64,000 nucleotides of DNA, taken from Taenia hydatigena. Its lineage: Eukaryota > Platyhelminthes > Cestoda > Cyclophyllidea > Taeniidae. The DNA is taken from NCBI GenBank assembly GCA_036345935.2, contig JADWOT020000003.1, positions 23,578,509-23,642,508 on the forward strand, written 5' to 3'. The notes under the pieces are model-generated. The model was not told the origin of the DNA. It did not search any database and worked only from the letters and a program-made list of their open reading frames with translations. Of this stretch, positions 10,341 to 22,900 are shown piece by piece; the stretch's first letter is position 1; the number at the start of each line of letters is the position of its first letter. A program made the translations under genes and the position numbers.

Positions 10341-13300
10341 ACTTGTTTATATAAACAACAATGGCATCCAAAGCATTTTATTGAGTGCTTTTTTTAAGAC
10401 GGCTACTAAATTGTCTCAATGCTAATATCTAAGTTATCATGCAGTGCTTCGTATCTTGCCAAATTTGTAATTGACAAAAAGGTTGGGTGAAACATGCTAC
10501 TTACTTATTTCCTTAGCAGATCATAGATCGCCAAATAGGTATCTAAAATATCAGATCATTGCAAGTCAAAAACGCAAAATTTAGCCTTCGACGTAAACAT
10601 TTATCACTGCTTTATCAATTCGTATGAAGCTCTTGTGTTAATTTTCATTCTCCCAAATTAGATATTATTCGGGCTATTTTGTCTTCATCTTACTACCATT
10701 ATATACTTCTTAAATATGCGTCGCAGTGACTAATAAGGAAAGGAATAAAACAGTAAGTTCTAAGTTAACTTTTTTAACGTACCCTTGGTTACTGTTCTGT
10801 AGAATTTTGAAATCCACTTGGCAGTCACACGCTAGAGATTAAGCCTTTCTCACCGTAAAAGGGCTTCATCCAATCACCACTCGGCGAATTGTGGAAACCT
10901 CTTCTTCTTTCACTGTAGTTACGCCTCTCATTTGGATGCCTGTGTTTTTCTCAAGTCGCACTCACTGACAGCACATCTGCATGTAATTCTAGGAAGTACT
11001 TTTTATTTTGGCTAATGTGACCAGGTGATTTTATTCGAATGAGGCGAAATCAGCATTTTCATTTCAGTTAAAATCTGAGTCGTTGAGCTTTCAAGGTCAA
11101 TCCTAACTAAGTAAGTAATTTATTTCAAAATAGATATTTTATGTATTGGTATGATTTTTTATGCTTTTCGAGTTCGAAACACGTGAGCATGTTAGGGTTA
11201 CCCCGGAAAACGTTATGGACATTGCAATAAACAGGCGCTAACTTGTGTGACCACAAATCCCATGGGGATCTCATTTAGTGTAATTGAGACGTAAAACATT
11301 GGCAAAATGTGGGTTTAAATGCAAAGCGTAGTATCTGCGGATACGTCAGTTGGTTGGAGTAATGTGTCATAAAATTTGTTGGTCCCATTTTTGCGCATTT
11401 GCAGTCTTCTGATTGCGAATATTAGCACCTCTAAAGTGAATCCACTTTCTTACTGATTAATCAGGAAGAGAGCGATCAACGAGAGAGCCAACTGCGAGGT
11501 GTCCTAGAACGTTCAAGAAAGTGGTGGTCGTGAGAAGAATGTTAGAACTTTAAAACAAATCGCTGCGTGAGGGTTAAATGTGTACCAATTTGAATTCGCG
11601 GAAAAGGAAGTGGATAATATGTTCGATGGCGGCTTCAAAGACGTAAGCAGCTGTCTCGAAATCAAAGGACCGTAAGACTCCGAAGTTCAAAGGCCAAAAA
11701 CAAATTATGCACTGCGGTGACCAGATGGAGTCGTTCCCAAAACTTTTTATTATCACCCTGTCACTTGGGCCATCGCGATTCTTTCCGGCAACCTCAGATG
11801 ACCGTGAGATGGGATTTAAGGTGATACGACAAAGTCGCGCTTTTGAAAGATTCCCGTGGGTATGATGTAGGTGCATTGTATCGATGGCGAATCTATGTGG
11901 AATATAGAGCTAAAGGATAGGTGGTGTTCCTTAGCAAGCCTATTCTGTAAGTTATTTGCCTTTCATACTATAGAGTGTTTAGAGGAACATAAAAAATTGA
12001 CACTCAGAGGCCTGTAGCAAGCTTCTCCCATAAATAAATTGTGATTCGCTGAAATCTGATTATACTCATTCGGAAGCTGCTGGTTAGACCACTTAAATAG
12101 ACATTTTCAAAGAGACCACTTTTAACTTTTCTGCATCGAATTCCCATGTATTTAGGCGTTTATAGGGAACGTTTTCGTCCTGAATTGGGAATCGCTCTTC
12201 GCATGGATTGGAATGGTTTACCGCTACCTTCACGGAAGCGTCATGAGTCTTTCCCGAATTTCTAATAAACTGTAATAATTTGAAGGGTCGGGCGACTTGT
12301 GGAATGTAATTAATACAGGCATAAATATCCAGAGGCTTGATGAGTCTATGAAGTTAAGGGTACATTCAAATGAATACTAATTTGCTTTAAGTTGCGTTGT
12401 TAAATGTATAAACACGGTAAATTAAATTTTTTTTTTCGACTTCGTTTCCAGTGATTCTCCATCTTCAGTGAACTTCGATTAAGCATAAGTCAGATACAGT
12501 CGCAAAAATCGGGTTTTTTCTAATGTGAAAATGTTCCGTATTTTATCATATTTTGGCGAACATCTTTTGCTGGCACAAGATCTTCTGCTAAATGAAGCGC
12601 TTTATTTAATTAAGGATTAACACCCTCAGAAAGAAATCAGATGATGGCCAGTCTTACTGTGATTGATTGGTCAAAACTCACGAGGAAAGGAGTAGGCCAC
12701 GGTGGGCTGAGATTGATCCTCTTAAAGGATATACGCCACCCTTTGCAAAGACACCGGTTTAATGCTGTTACTTGTAAAAATGGCTCAGCAGCAATGACTA
12801 ATTAACACTACCTTGAACGCACAACAGGGACATATCTTAAAACAGGACATCAACGAATCTCATGCGGATAAAATTGGTTGTTCAATTGGTCTTGTCCATC
12901 GCTGCAAGAAATCAGAAATTATAGCCGGATGAGCAACCGATCGTACAATGGCAGTATTATTTGCAAGGTGACAGTTGATAGCTGTTAACACGAGCGATGA
13001 ATATCCAACGGATTTGGACAAAATTTGAACGACAAAATTAAATGCCCTCACCTCAATTAAGAGGGTAAGCACACTGCTTGCGATGCCGAAACGGTCTAGC
13101 ATCCCAAAAGACTCTGACCGCTTACAGCGCGTGTGTTCGTCTGCTTTTGTGTTTTGTGCGCCGGAGGTGAAATAACTAGTGGGAATTCGCTTGTGTACTG
13201 AGAGTGGACAAGACCTACTTCTGAAGCCTACCTTCTCTCTGTGAACAAAATAAATGGATGTAAGAAGGGTCTCTTTTGTGCAACAACCAGGCTTATTTAA

Positions 13301-16300
13301 GCGAATGAAAGACCTGGTATCTCGTTCCATCTGTAAGAAGATTTACACGTCGGTATGGAAGGGGATGCAAAACATTCCCATCCTCAGAAGTCGCCTAGCG
13401 ATAATTTTTTTCTCATTTAACGATCATCACATTTTCTTGCCATTAGATTTCGAAAATCACATGGCAAACACAAGATGAATCTGACAGGTCGAAAAGAAAT
13501 GTGAAATAGAATCACAGGCAGGTGTAGGAGTATGTCTAGTTGAGAAACGACCAATGAAGCACTAAAAGCTGTTCATTGAAAAGCTTATTATTTCAAAGTC
13601 TTTGTCAGAGTCATGTTGAGAATATGTCCTTTTTAATATGTTAAATTCCTTAAAAGCTTTTGCTCCTTCTTCAAAAAACTCCTATACTTCAAACTGCCAT
13701 ACTCAGATAGCTACAAACCCCGGAGTCAAGCCGAATTCTTCCGGCAAGGCGATCAGAGACGTTCTAAAAGTGCCATCTGAAGTACGAGTTCTGTTATAAA
13801 CTGTCTTTGCTGCCGACCCACTTCAGCTTTGTGCAAAAAATGAAACTCACAGTGCCTTATGAGTTAACCTTGCTAAAGAGATCCTTTTTTATGCAAAGCT
13901 TCTACAATCACATTTTCTTTATTACTTGTACTAATGAAACGGTAAAATATACCAATTTCATGGAGGAATAGTTTGATGACAGCGTTTCATGCAAAGTGAA
14001 AACTACTGTTCTGGATTCATTGATTCCCGTGTGGTTGCAGAATGACTCCGAGAGAGTGCATGAGTCGCTTCCATCCTTCTGAAGGAAATTGCGATTGATT
14101 TAGGAGTTAATCCAAAGGATCCTCACAAAATATGACTAAGACAACGATAGGTCGAAAAGTTTGAGGAACTAATTTTCTTCTCTTATTAAATCTGCTTATG
14201 ACTTCATCTCCAACCGGGAAAGGCATTGGAATTGACCATTAGGGGGCACCTCGACTAGCGTGCTGGTGCTCTGAGGTGCACATAGGCTGACTAAACCCTG
14301 AGAGGTCGAGATCTGGGTCACACTGATCTGGTGCACAAACTCCACGGCCTCTCCCTTCCCTCGGTGTCCAACAGTGGGGTCGGTGTAGGTCACACATCCA
14401 CACCCATGTGTGCGTGAGTGCGTGCACGTGCCCTCCAGTGGGCGTCCATTTGGGCCAATTACTGTTTATGCTTTCCGAGAATTTTCTACACTCCTCATAA
14501 CAAATAAAATCACTTTCTGCACTAACTCTGATTTTTCGCCACGAGGACATTGAGAGGCATTCCACGATTTTCTGGTTTGACCTTAGAAAAGTGGACCTCA
14601 GCCCCTTGGAGTAAAAAGGCGTTGATTTTGAGTAGGACTCGTAAACAGATTAAATCCAAACTCGATTGTGTTGTTAGGGTTATTTGCGAGTGGGCTTTTC
14701 TTTAAAGTGAGGAATCTCTGGGCCTATTTATGCCGTTCATATCGTAGTAAAAAATATAAATTCACCTGTTTTGGTTAGTATACTGTGAACTGGGGACATA
14801 TTCTATGCATAAATCAGAAGCTTGGTAATTTAACGACGCCGAGGGCGACATTCAGTCTGTAGTTTGTTAACCAAACACTATTAAGAAGTTAGAATTGTCA
14901 TAAAGTACTTTTGTAAAATTGGGTAATTAGAACAACGCCGCATTGTCTGATTTGTATGTATACTTAAATTTTGTTTCCCTCAGTGCCTCCGTTAGCAAAT
15001 TCATCTTCCTGCAAATCGTAAAGAATTGTAAACGATGCGTACTCGTTGCATTGAGTGGTACACTGCCAGTCAGTTGCTTCTCTCCAATGTATTTCATAAA
15101 GGGGGTTAAGGGTCAATAGTTTTCCAACCTACAACTTTCGTCCATGGTTCACATAAGTTGCATTCTGATGTATATAATGCGCATTCACATTCCCAGGCAC
15201 TAACTCTCAATCTGTGCTGTCCGAAAGCCAGTCTAAGTGGTGCCATTATGTGTCCTCGATTCATCACCATTGCAAACGCATCCATCACCCACCCATTCAT
15301 CGTGCCACCTTTTGAGAGCGATCGAACTACTTATTAACCGCAAGTAACATCGTTCAAGTTTGGTTGACCATCCGAAGAAATTCGATGTTTCCATTGCCCG
15401 TCAAACCATTAAAGTTGAAACTATGCTTCCAAATTGATTTCTTTATAACAACAAAAATAGCGGTTTTATTTGTTCTAATAGGATAAATCTGATATCTCGG
15501 CAAGGTATAAGGCAAGTAAACAATTCCGGATGAATATTATGCCTCCTAACATTTTCATCATTAAAGTATCTCCTCTTTTCTCAATAAGAAACAAACTCTA
15601 CTTATCTAAAACTACAAGAAAACACACTTGTAATACAACCCATGTCAAACACTATGCATTTTTACTGTATCAGCAAGAGTTAGACAAATCATAGTGATGC
15701 TATCCGCTAGAAGAAGATTCTCTGGTTCCGGAAGTAAGCCAAACTCGGTTTTTAACCAGGCCAGCTCTCATCGCAACAATTCCACTTCCATGGAATAATT
15801 AAGTACCCCAAAAATAAAGAGTACCCATGATTTAGTGATGCATTCCTCATTTATGACGCATGATGCTCCATAAGGCATGCACATAAACAAAGAAAAGTGT
15901 TTAACACCTCTCTACCCGTTTCAACTAATGATTGTGCCGAGCTTTCCAACAAAATGGGCAAACATTTGGGCAGTTATAGAGTAATCCCGCGATGACGTGG
16001 ATTTAGATTAAGACAGGCCTCCACGATTTGTGTATTTTGAAATTTAGTTGTGAGCGTTTGATTCTTTTAATTTGTATTTTCCTTCATGTTTCATGTACGA
16101 CACCGGCGCGGGTAGGCGAACATTTTTACAGTAATGACTTAAGTGGTTCAATCTGTTTTGCTTGTGGCACCGTTATTAGATCTGCTAATGAGCACACTTT
16201 TGTTCTTATTGGTCCTATTATTATTATTTGTTTTGTTATTATTCTTTATTTTATTCTGTTTTTCATAAGCATTAATGCAGAGCTGTCATTTGACAGCTGT

Positions 16301-19079
16301 GTGTCAGATTCTGCACCATTTCATCTGCTCTTATTTCATAACTGTGTTCTCATATTGCCAAATGACCTTGAATAAAGCCACTACCTCACTAAACCTACAC
16401 ATAATAAGGACTCGTAGCTCCCCGACCATCCCAATGCCGTGGTAACGTAATACCTCCTCGCGTTAGCTGTTTGGAGGCCTCACCCGCCTTTGGGGAAAAG
16501 GGAGATAAGGAGGGTGGATCAAAGCTGAGACAATTCCCACAAGTATGGATTTACATGAGCTGAATGCAGGTGTGTCTACCTCTTCCCCTGTGTAACAGTA
16601 GAACACACCTTCAGGACTGTAATGTGCTCACACAGACGTTAATACTTAACCTATGCTTACTCCTAGGGTTTTACGATGCATGCTATGTGTAGGTAATGGA
16701 ACCATTTGAAGGAAAATGAAATTTCCTATTTCATTCAGTTTAGGAATGGGAAATAAATCTTTTTTATACGCACCTTCTGTGTTAGTAATTCTACAACCAC
16801 TAATTACCTCAGAGTTCATTTTTTAAATTGGTTTAGTTAATTTGAAAATTTTTATAGGATTGAGCTCTTTAATTTGTTTTAGCGAATGCCACAGCCAACT
16901 ACTTTTTGCTCCCCAAGATTGAATCCTCACTTTCAACCAAACTCTCAGCCTGCCCAAAAAGACGGCATTAAGATGGTCATAATGAACTATCAGACCTTTA
17001 AGCGGATTTGGCCCAGACGACTGTATAATGGGATTTAGGCTAAATGAATGAATCTGTGCCAAATGAGTAAGTGTTAGGGTGTATGGACGGTTGCTTTAAC
17101 CTAGGACTTTACTCAGTGAATGCTCATAAAATTTCGTCCAGCATTGAAAGTTTACTCGACTACCGATTCATTTAATTGTTTCACAAACCCGTTTTTAGAG
17201 ACTCCATTATCTAGAAAATTTGACTACGTGCGTTGTGAGTGGAAACCGAAGTATCATTAGCAGCTAATGCAAGTAATGGGAATACAGGTGCCAAAACTGC
17301 ATGCACACAACACTTTCCAAAAAATCTTCATTAATTCTCATTCAATATTTGTAGATTCACTGCTACTAGTTATTATTTTTATCCTTTGCACTTTGGCTGA
17401 GTGGAATCCACCATAAGATCACAAAATACTATCAAATGTTGTGTGTATTTTGCCCCATTTCAATGCTTAGACCTCATCTCCCACCAACAAATAGTACTTA
17501 GATCATGCCTTCAAGACCAACGCAAATTTGTGAGGAAGGGAGATCCAGTAATGGAGGCGAATTGGGGTCATAGAATAACACCAATAAACTAGCCTAGCTT
17601 AGGGATACCTAATAGCAGGTTTAACCATGGAAAAGGTAAGGTTTAGTGATAAGCAGCCATCTTGGACCTCCTGCGAGGCTAAGACGCAAGTTCATGCAAG
17701 TAATTCGCTAGGGAATAAAAATAAACCCTTTTAGTCTAATTCTGCTACTCACAGCAATGTTACTTCAAACGCGATCGAAATGCGATGCAACATTTTGCTT
17801 AGCAACATCAGATCAACCAAGTGTCTTGATTTGAATGTTAAGAGGGTTCCTAGCTCTTAGCTATTATTTTCTGAAAGTCACTCATGGCGCATTGTAACTT
17901 AATCTATTCTCATCACTGGCTATTGGGTTGAATTTTAGGAGTCCACCCAATTTAAAAATAGTTTCTGCATTTCTGGAGGATACGCGCAGAGCCATTCAAC
18001 CGCGCGTAAGAAGCTCCTCTCTGCGATGCTTAAAGGTTGACATCAATTGGCAAAGTCGGAAGTCTTACTAACGTGGATAGGGTTCGTTTACTGCTGCCTC
18101 CAGTGTAGAACCCGAGTCTTCCCCGAGACCGTAGATATGATAATGCTGAAAGGCTGGCTTATAGTTGGGGTACAATAAGGATTTTAAGACAAAGGCTGAA
18201 TGTCTCCAGAATTTCTGGAAGCAATTTTGAAAGAATTACCCAATCCATTGATATTACTTCTTATAACTTTGACTTTTAGGCATGGCTGTTTACATAACGG
18301 ATTTGCTTTTTAATCATTTTTGGAGTTAAGCAGATCCGTATGGTGCCATGGTGGTTGCACCTCACCGCGTAATTCAAACCACAGAGCTCCCATTGGCTGA
18401 GTAACAACGCCATCAGATCGTGTTTATGGATGTGTTCAGCAAGAATTATAAACACTGACGCCTCGTTGCTATGCCATTTTGGGTCACGAATGCGATGTAC
18501 GAAGAGGTAGCTACGCATTTGTCGCAATGCGTCGTTAACCTTTATCAACGCGAGTGAGTGACTAATTGCGTTGACTCAGCCGCGGTGAGTTGCGCACATG
18601 ACCAGCCTTGTTTCACCGGCAAATGGCACGCTTAACCAAACAAATTTGTCTTCAAATTTTATTCTTCTGCTGTGCGGAAAATTCTGTGTATTTGATGTTT
18701 GCCTATTTAGCAGCATAAAAACTTGGGGGAAATAATTGCGATGGGAGTTTTAGGATATGTTTATCGTGGCATCGGGATATTCCTTAACAGACTAACCTAT
18801 CATATTCAAAGATGTAGTTACAAAATTTTCAGAAACTGTTGAGTTGTTTTTTATCTTCAAAGATTTTGCCGAAAACAACAATCAAATGCTCCGATTTATT
18901 AAATTATGCCTTCCCAAAGAAGCAATATTTGCTAAACCCTTACCCCCAAAACGCCAAAAAACGCGCCTAACATCTACCATTTTCATTTTAACAACTTACA
19001 ACACAAAGACCATTATCACCACATGAGGAAATAAAAACTAAAACCTCATTGTAATCGTTCGTGTTGTGCATTTCTAGGT
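10341..19079. other. Gene-poor region, about 8.7 kb
   Basis: No recognisable protein domain, RNA gene or transposase. The longest open frame is on the minus strand at 12860-13330 (156 codons), with no family resemblance and a splice-donor-like gtgagg inside it. Open frames at 11574-11876, 14239-14565 and 16028-16375 are likewise unsupported; the last contains no ATG. Composition is AT-leaning with scattered short T runs. Confidence 0.5.
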
Positions 19080-19907
19080 ATGTGTCATTTAACATTCAGA
19101 AAGTGAACAATTTCCTCTTTGCCATTCCATTTCTAGCCCACCACAAACACAGGCACATACACATGAACATGCACTCGTTCCACAAACGGCAGTGCTGTGC
19201 GTGCCTCCTCGGAGTGGGCAGTGGACATTGTCGGGTGGATCGGATGCACCTGACAAACCGTATGCTCACCCACTACACAAACGCTGCAATGAAAGTAGAA
19301 AGGCCGCCTCTCATTACAAGTCAGTAGCCCACTCATTCCATCATTCAACAGTCAGTCTGCGGAGCGTGCCGCACCTCTCACAAGACCACATGAGGCAGCG
19401 GAGGAGTAAAGAAACAACTCACAGTCTTTGAAGCCTACCGTCACATCGCAATGCCTGTGACACTCGCGCAATTCCACTAGCCACATGACAATTCTACTTG
19501 CTGTAGGTGTAACCGTGTGCCTTTCATCACTCACGCCAACCATCGCTGCAACTCGTTGCAGTCACATTAACCGCTCATTCTTTTCATCAGTAGTGCCTCG
19601 CAAATCCTCACCACAGTGAAGACTGGACAATCTTCCCAGACACGCTGCACTTTCGACGACAGAATCCAATGAACTGTACAAAATCGTATCGTGGTGGCAC
19701 GATCTGTTGTCTCGCCCTCTCTAAATGCAGTGTAGCAAAGTTGACGAGAAGCTGCGTTGGCTCGCAAGAGCACTGTGCATTTCCTCAGATTCACCCAACA
19801 CATCATGGCAAGGCATGCCATGGCATGAGAGTGGGAAGGAGGGAAACAGTAGCAGGAAGCAAACTGGAATGTATCTGTTCTGATGAAACGCATTCGATCA
19901 ATGGCAC
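19080..19907 (-). repeat. IR2 left arm, 828 bp, inverted twin of 25808-26635
   Basis: Base 19080 pairs with 26635 and 19907 with 25808 (coordinates sum to 45715), without indels. Comparing the open frames in the two arms shows only two substitutions: 19394 G, where the other arm corresponds to A, and 19596 C, where it corresponds to T. That is about 99.8 percent identity. Several overlapping open frames occur on both strands. None resembles a known protein and none is favoured as coding. A small self-complementary tgccatggca sits near 19816. It is probably a non-autonomous mobile element or a recent duplication; no target-site duplication was seen. Confidence 0.88.
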
Positions 19908-22900
19908 GCTCCGATTGACTACCTGAATAAATTACACATACCTCCTCTGGAAGGTAAACCATTGTCCAAGGTCACGAAAGCACAACAGTTTTATGTGAAT
20001 ACCACGTGGAATGCTACCCGCATGCTATTAAATACCTTGGTGACCTGTAGCCATTGTACTGAATAAACCAATAAATCCAGTCGGCTGTCTGGTTATGAGA
20101 CCTTTTTAATCTTCCCAATTTCCTTTTAGGTTACTTCTTTGAACTGAATTTTGGTGTAACCTTTCTTTAGTGGGAGTTCACGATAAGATATAAAAAAGTT
20201 GAATGATTTAACATTGTCCCCTATAAATTCTATTGTTCGGTTTAAATTTTCAATTTGACTTATTTCCTCCAAAATTTGAAGAGAAAATTTTCACGGTTGG
20301 GTAAATAAGCACACCTCTGATCATCTCAACATTCACTGTACACTTCGAAGCGCGCGTGTGCCGCTGCGTTTCCATTGGTCTCTGGCTACTTTGGGTGCCT
20401 GGTGGATTGCGGATGGAAAAGTCAGTAAGGAGTTGTTTACTTGTTGAAGACCAATCAACACCTACGCCTGAGAGTGATCTGCCCTGTCCACAACTCGAGC
20501 ACGTGCAAGAAGAACTTCTTGACAAATGATCAGGGCTATTTAAGAAGTAGAGAGAAGACTCAACCCTTAGTAGCCGATAAAACACTTCAATTAGCCTCAC
20601 CTAATTATCACACTATTCACGCGAAATAGAGTAGACTGTTTGGGGAAGAAAATGTGATGCTAGCAAAGAAGGCTAATGGTGGTTTTCTGGTCTCTTGGGC
20701 TAATGCTGCATAACATGGCATGAGTGATGGGATGATTATCCAGTTCAGTCTGCAGCAAATAAAACTATCGTGGAAGCTGATGGAAGTGCATGGGTCTCAC
20801 ATGTATCAAGATATGGCAATGGGCTTAAATGCCCATTCTCCCAGCATTCGAAAACCAGGCTGTATTGCCCCAATAGCTAAAGCAGGTTTTCTAGGTCTCT
20901 TGAGGGGTCGTTGTATAAACAGCGGAATTTAAAATGTTGTGCTCTGTAGGATGGAAGTAAATAACAAGTTGTAGAGTCAATCATCTTAAAATATCTAACC
21001 TTATAAAGTGTATGCTCGAAATGAGGAAAAAGTTAAAAATTAATCCAATTCCGTGATAATTTGAAATGAGAAACAGGGAAACATTTGAGTTTAGTCGCGC
21101 AACCATTGATAAAGCTCAGACCTTCTCATTTCGAATCAAAATCCATAGGTCGATTAGTAATTGATACGTGGACACTGATATCAGCAATGTCCGTAGGTTA
21201 TAGCCCAAATGTTTTCTTCCCCTTTCGCCCATTGCAAACTTCCTATGCTGTTTAAGGTCGCGTCTTTTCTCCTCTCAAGGCTAATTAGCATGGGATCAAA
21301 GCACAGGTCGCGTGTGCGCCCTAACAGCCGCCATTCTAATTAAGGCAACAGTTAACCTAACATGCGTCACTGTCTTTACATCACCGACTCTAGGTAGCCG
21401 CGGCTTTATTATTATTATCCGAGCTTCACGGGAGGCATCCACTAGTCCATTTTTGCTAAAATTCAATTATTTTTATAGGGAGTGTATTTCTGGCGGCACA
21501 TGTTTTTGTGAATAAGAAAGTGTTTAATAGACTGGGTCGAATTTAGATTGAGCGACTGTCTAATACCTTATTCTATTCAAAGCTAGCTCCACTCCATCAC
21601 AGGCAATCGCGCAACACTTGGAACTTTTGTTATCTGCAGAAAGCTAATGCAGATTTTAGGGTCATGCTTCCACGACTCTCTCTGATTCAATCACTAGATA
21701 GTCCACCTTCCTGTTATATAGCACATTGGGCCAGTATTCAGATGGTGATATGGGAATCATTCCTATCTCGTTGTCAACAGTGTAACCTCAGGATTACTTT
21801 AAACAGGGCTACTATCAGCTGGTGCAACCTTGGGACACTTACCATGAAGGCTTTGCAGAAACACTATCAGCTAATTGTGATATTTTATGCGACCAAAACA
21901 TGCTTACAGAATGTGCAAAATAAGGTAGTACCATTTGGCGCCTTGAATAGACGCTAAATCTGGTTCTCGCTCTGAATGACATTTCATAACCAAGAGAAAT
22001 AATGAAGTTGTCATTTGGTTGTGTACACCACCTGCTCAATCACGTAACACTCGCAAAACGTTCACTACATTAGCGATAAGTAATTGGCGTTCGCTTAAGC
22101 ACCATATCGCCACATGTTTGTACAGTGGGAAAGGGGGTGAGGGACAGGTGAAGATGCTCCCCTCTCACCCAGTGTGGTTACCTTAACCGTCGCGTGGAGC
22201 ATATGAGCCTACTGAGATTTTTATCAAGTGTGAAACACCACTTGATGCTTTGCTCACGAATCGACCTTGTAAAACAAGGTTCAATCAGTTTTGCTTGATT
22301 CTTTCTCTTCGTTTTCTTGTCCCCTATCAACGAATGAAACAAAAAAATCTATTTGTACTGACTTTGAAGAGTGGGTATCCTCATTATTTTAGGTAGAAAA
22401 CTTTGGCCATGTCAATAACCGATAACCGATTTGGGAATTACCTGCCGCTATCAGGATTTCTTCATTAATTTTGCATCTTAAGACTTGCGTTTTAGCACCA
22501 AGACCAAAAGCGAAAACATAAAACACGTGTGTTCTTTATTTACTAAGACAGAAAGTGACAGAACCACTTGGTAAGTCGACACTGAGGCCAGGGTCGTTTA
22601 TCCGCCCCTTGGTTAGGTGGCTCTTTGGCTCTCTGTCAATCGGAGTCAGCAGAAATGTTTAAAAATTGTGGTAGGTAGTGAATTCTTAAGCGCTTTCGTT
22701 AAGCATGAGTAAAAGTCAAGCACGTTCATTATTATTTTTAGCTTCTATGGCATTCAAATCCATACATTAGGAACCAGTATTTAATTCATACTTGTCAATA
22801 ATTTTCGACTTTTGAGGATTTTTATTCTCTGATGATATTAAGAGAGGAATGAAAGTGTAGAGCCGAATCACGTGTTGAAGTCAGTTTATTTTCGCATGCT

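Noticed and set aside
12860..13330. 156-codon minus-strand open frame
   Set aside because: No family resemblance, and a gtgagg donor-like site interrupts it without a matching model. At this composition one frame of this length in 64 kb is plausible by chance.
16028..16375. 115-codon plus-strand frame that looks like a signal peptide plus membrane segment
   Set aside because: It opens with TTG and contains no ATG at all. The hydrophobic part comes from a T-rich ttattatt low-complexity run.
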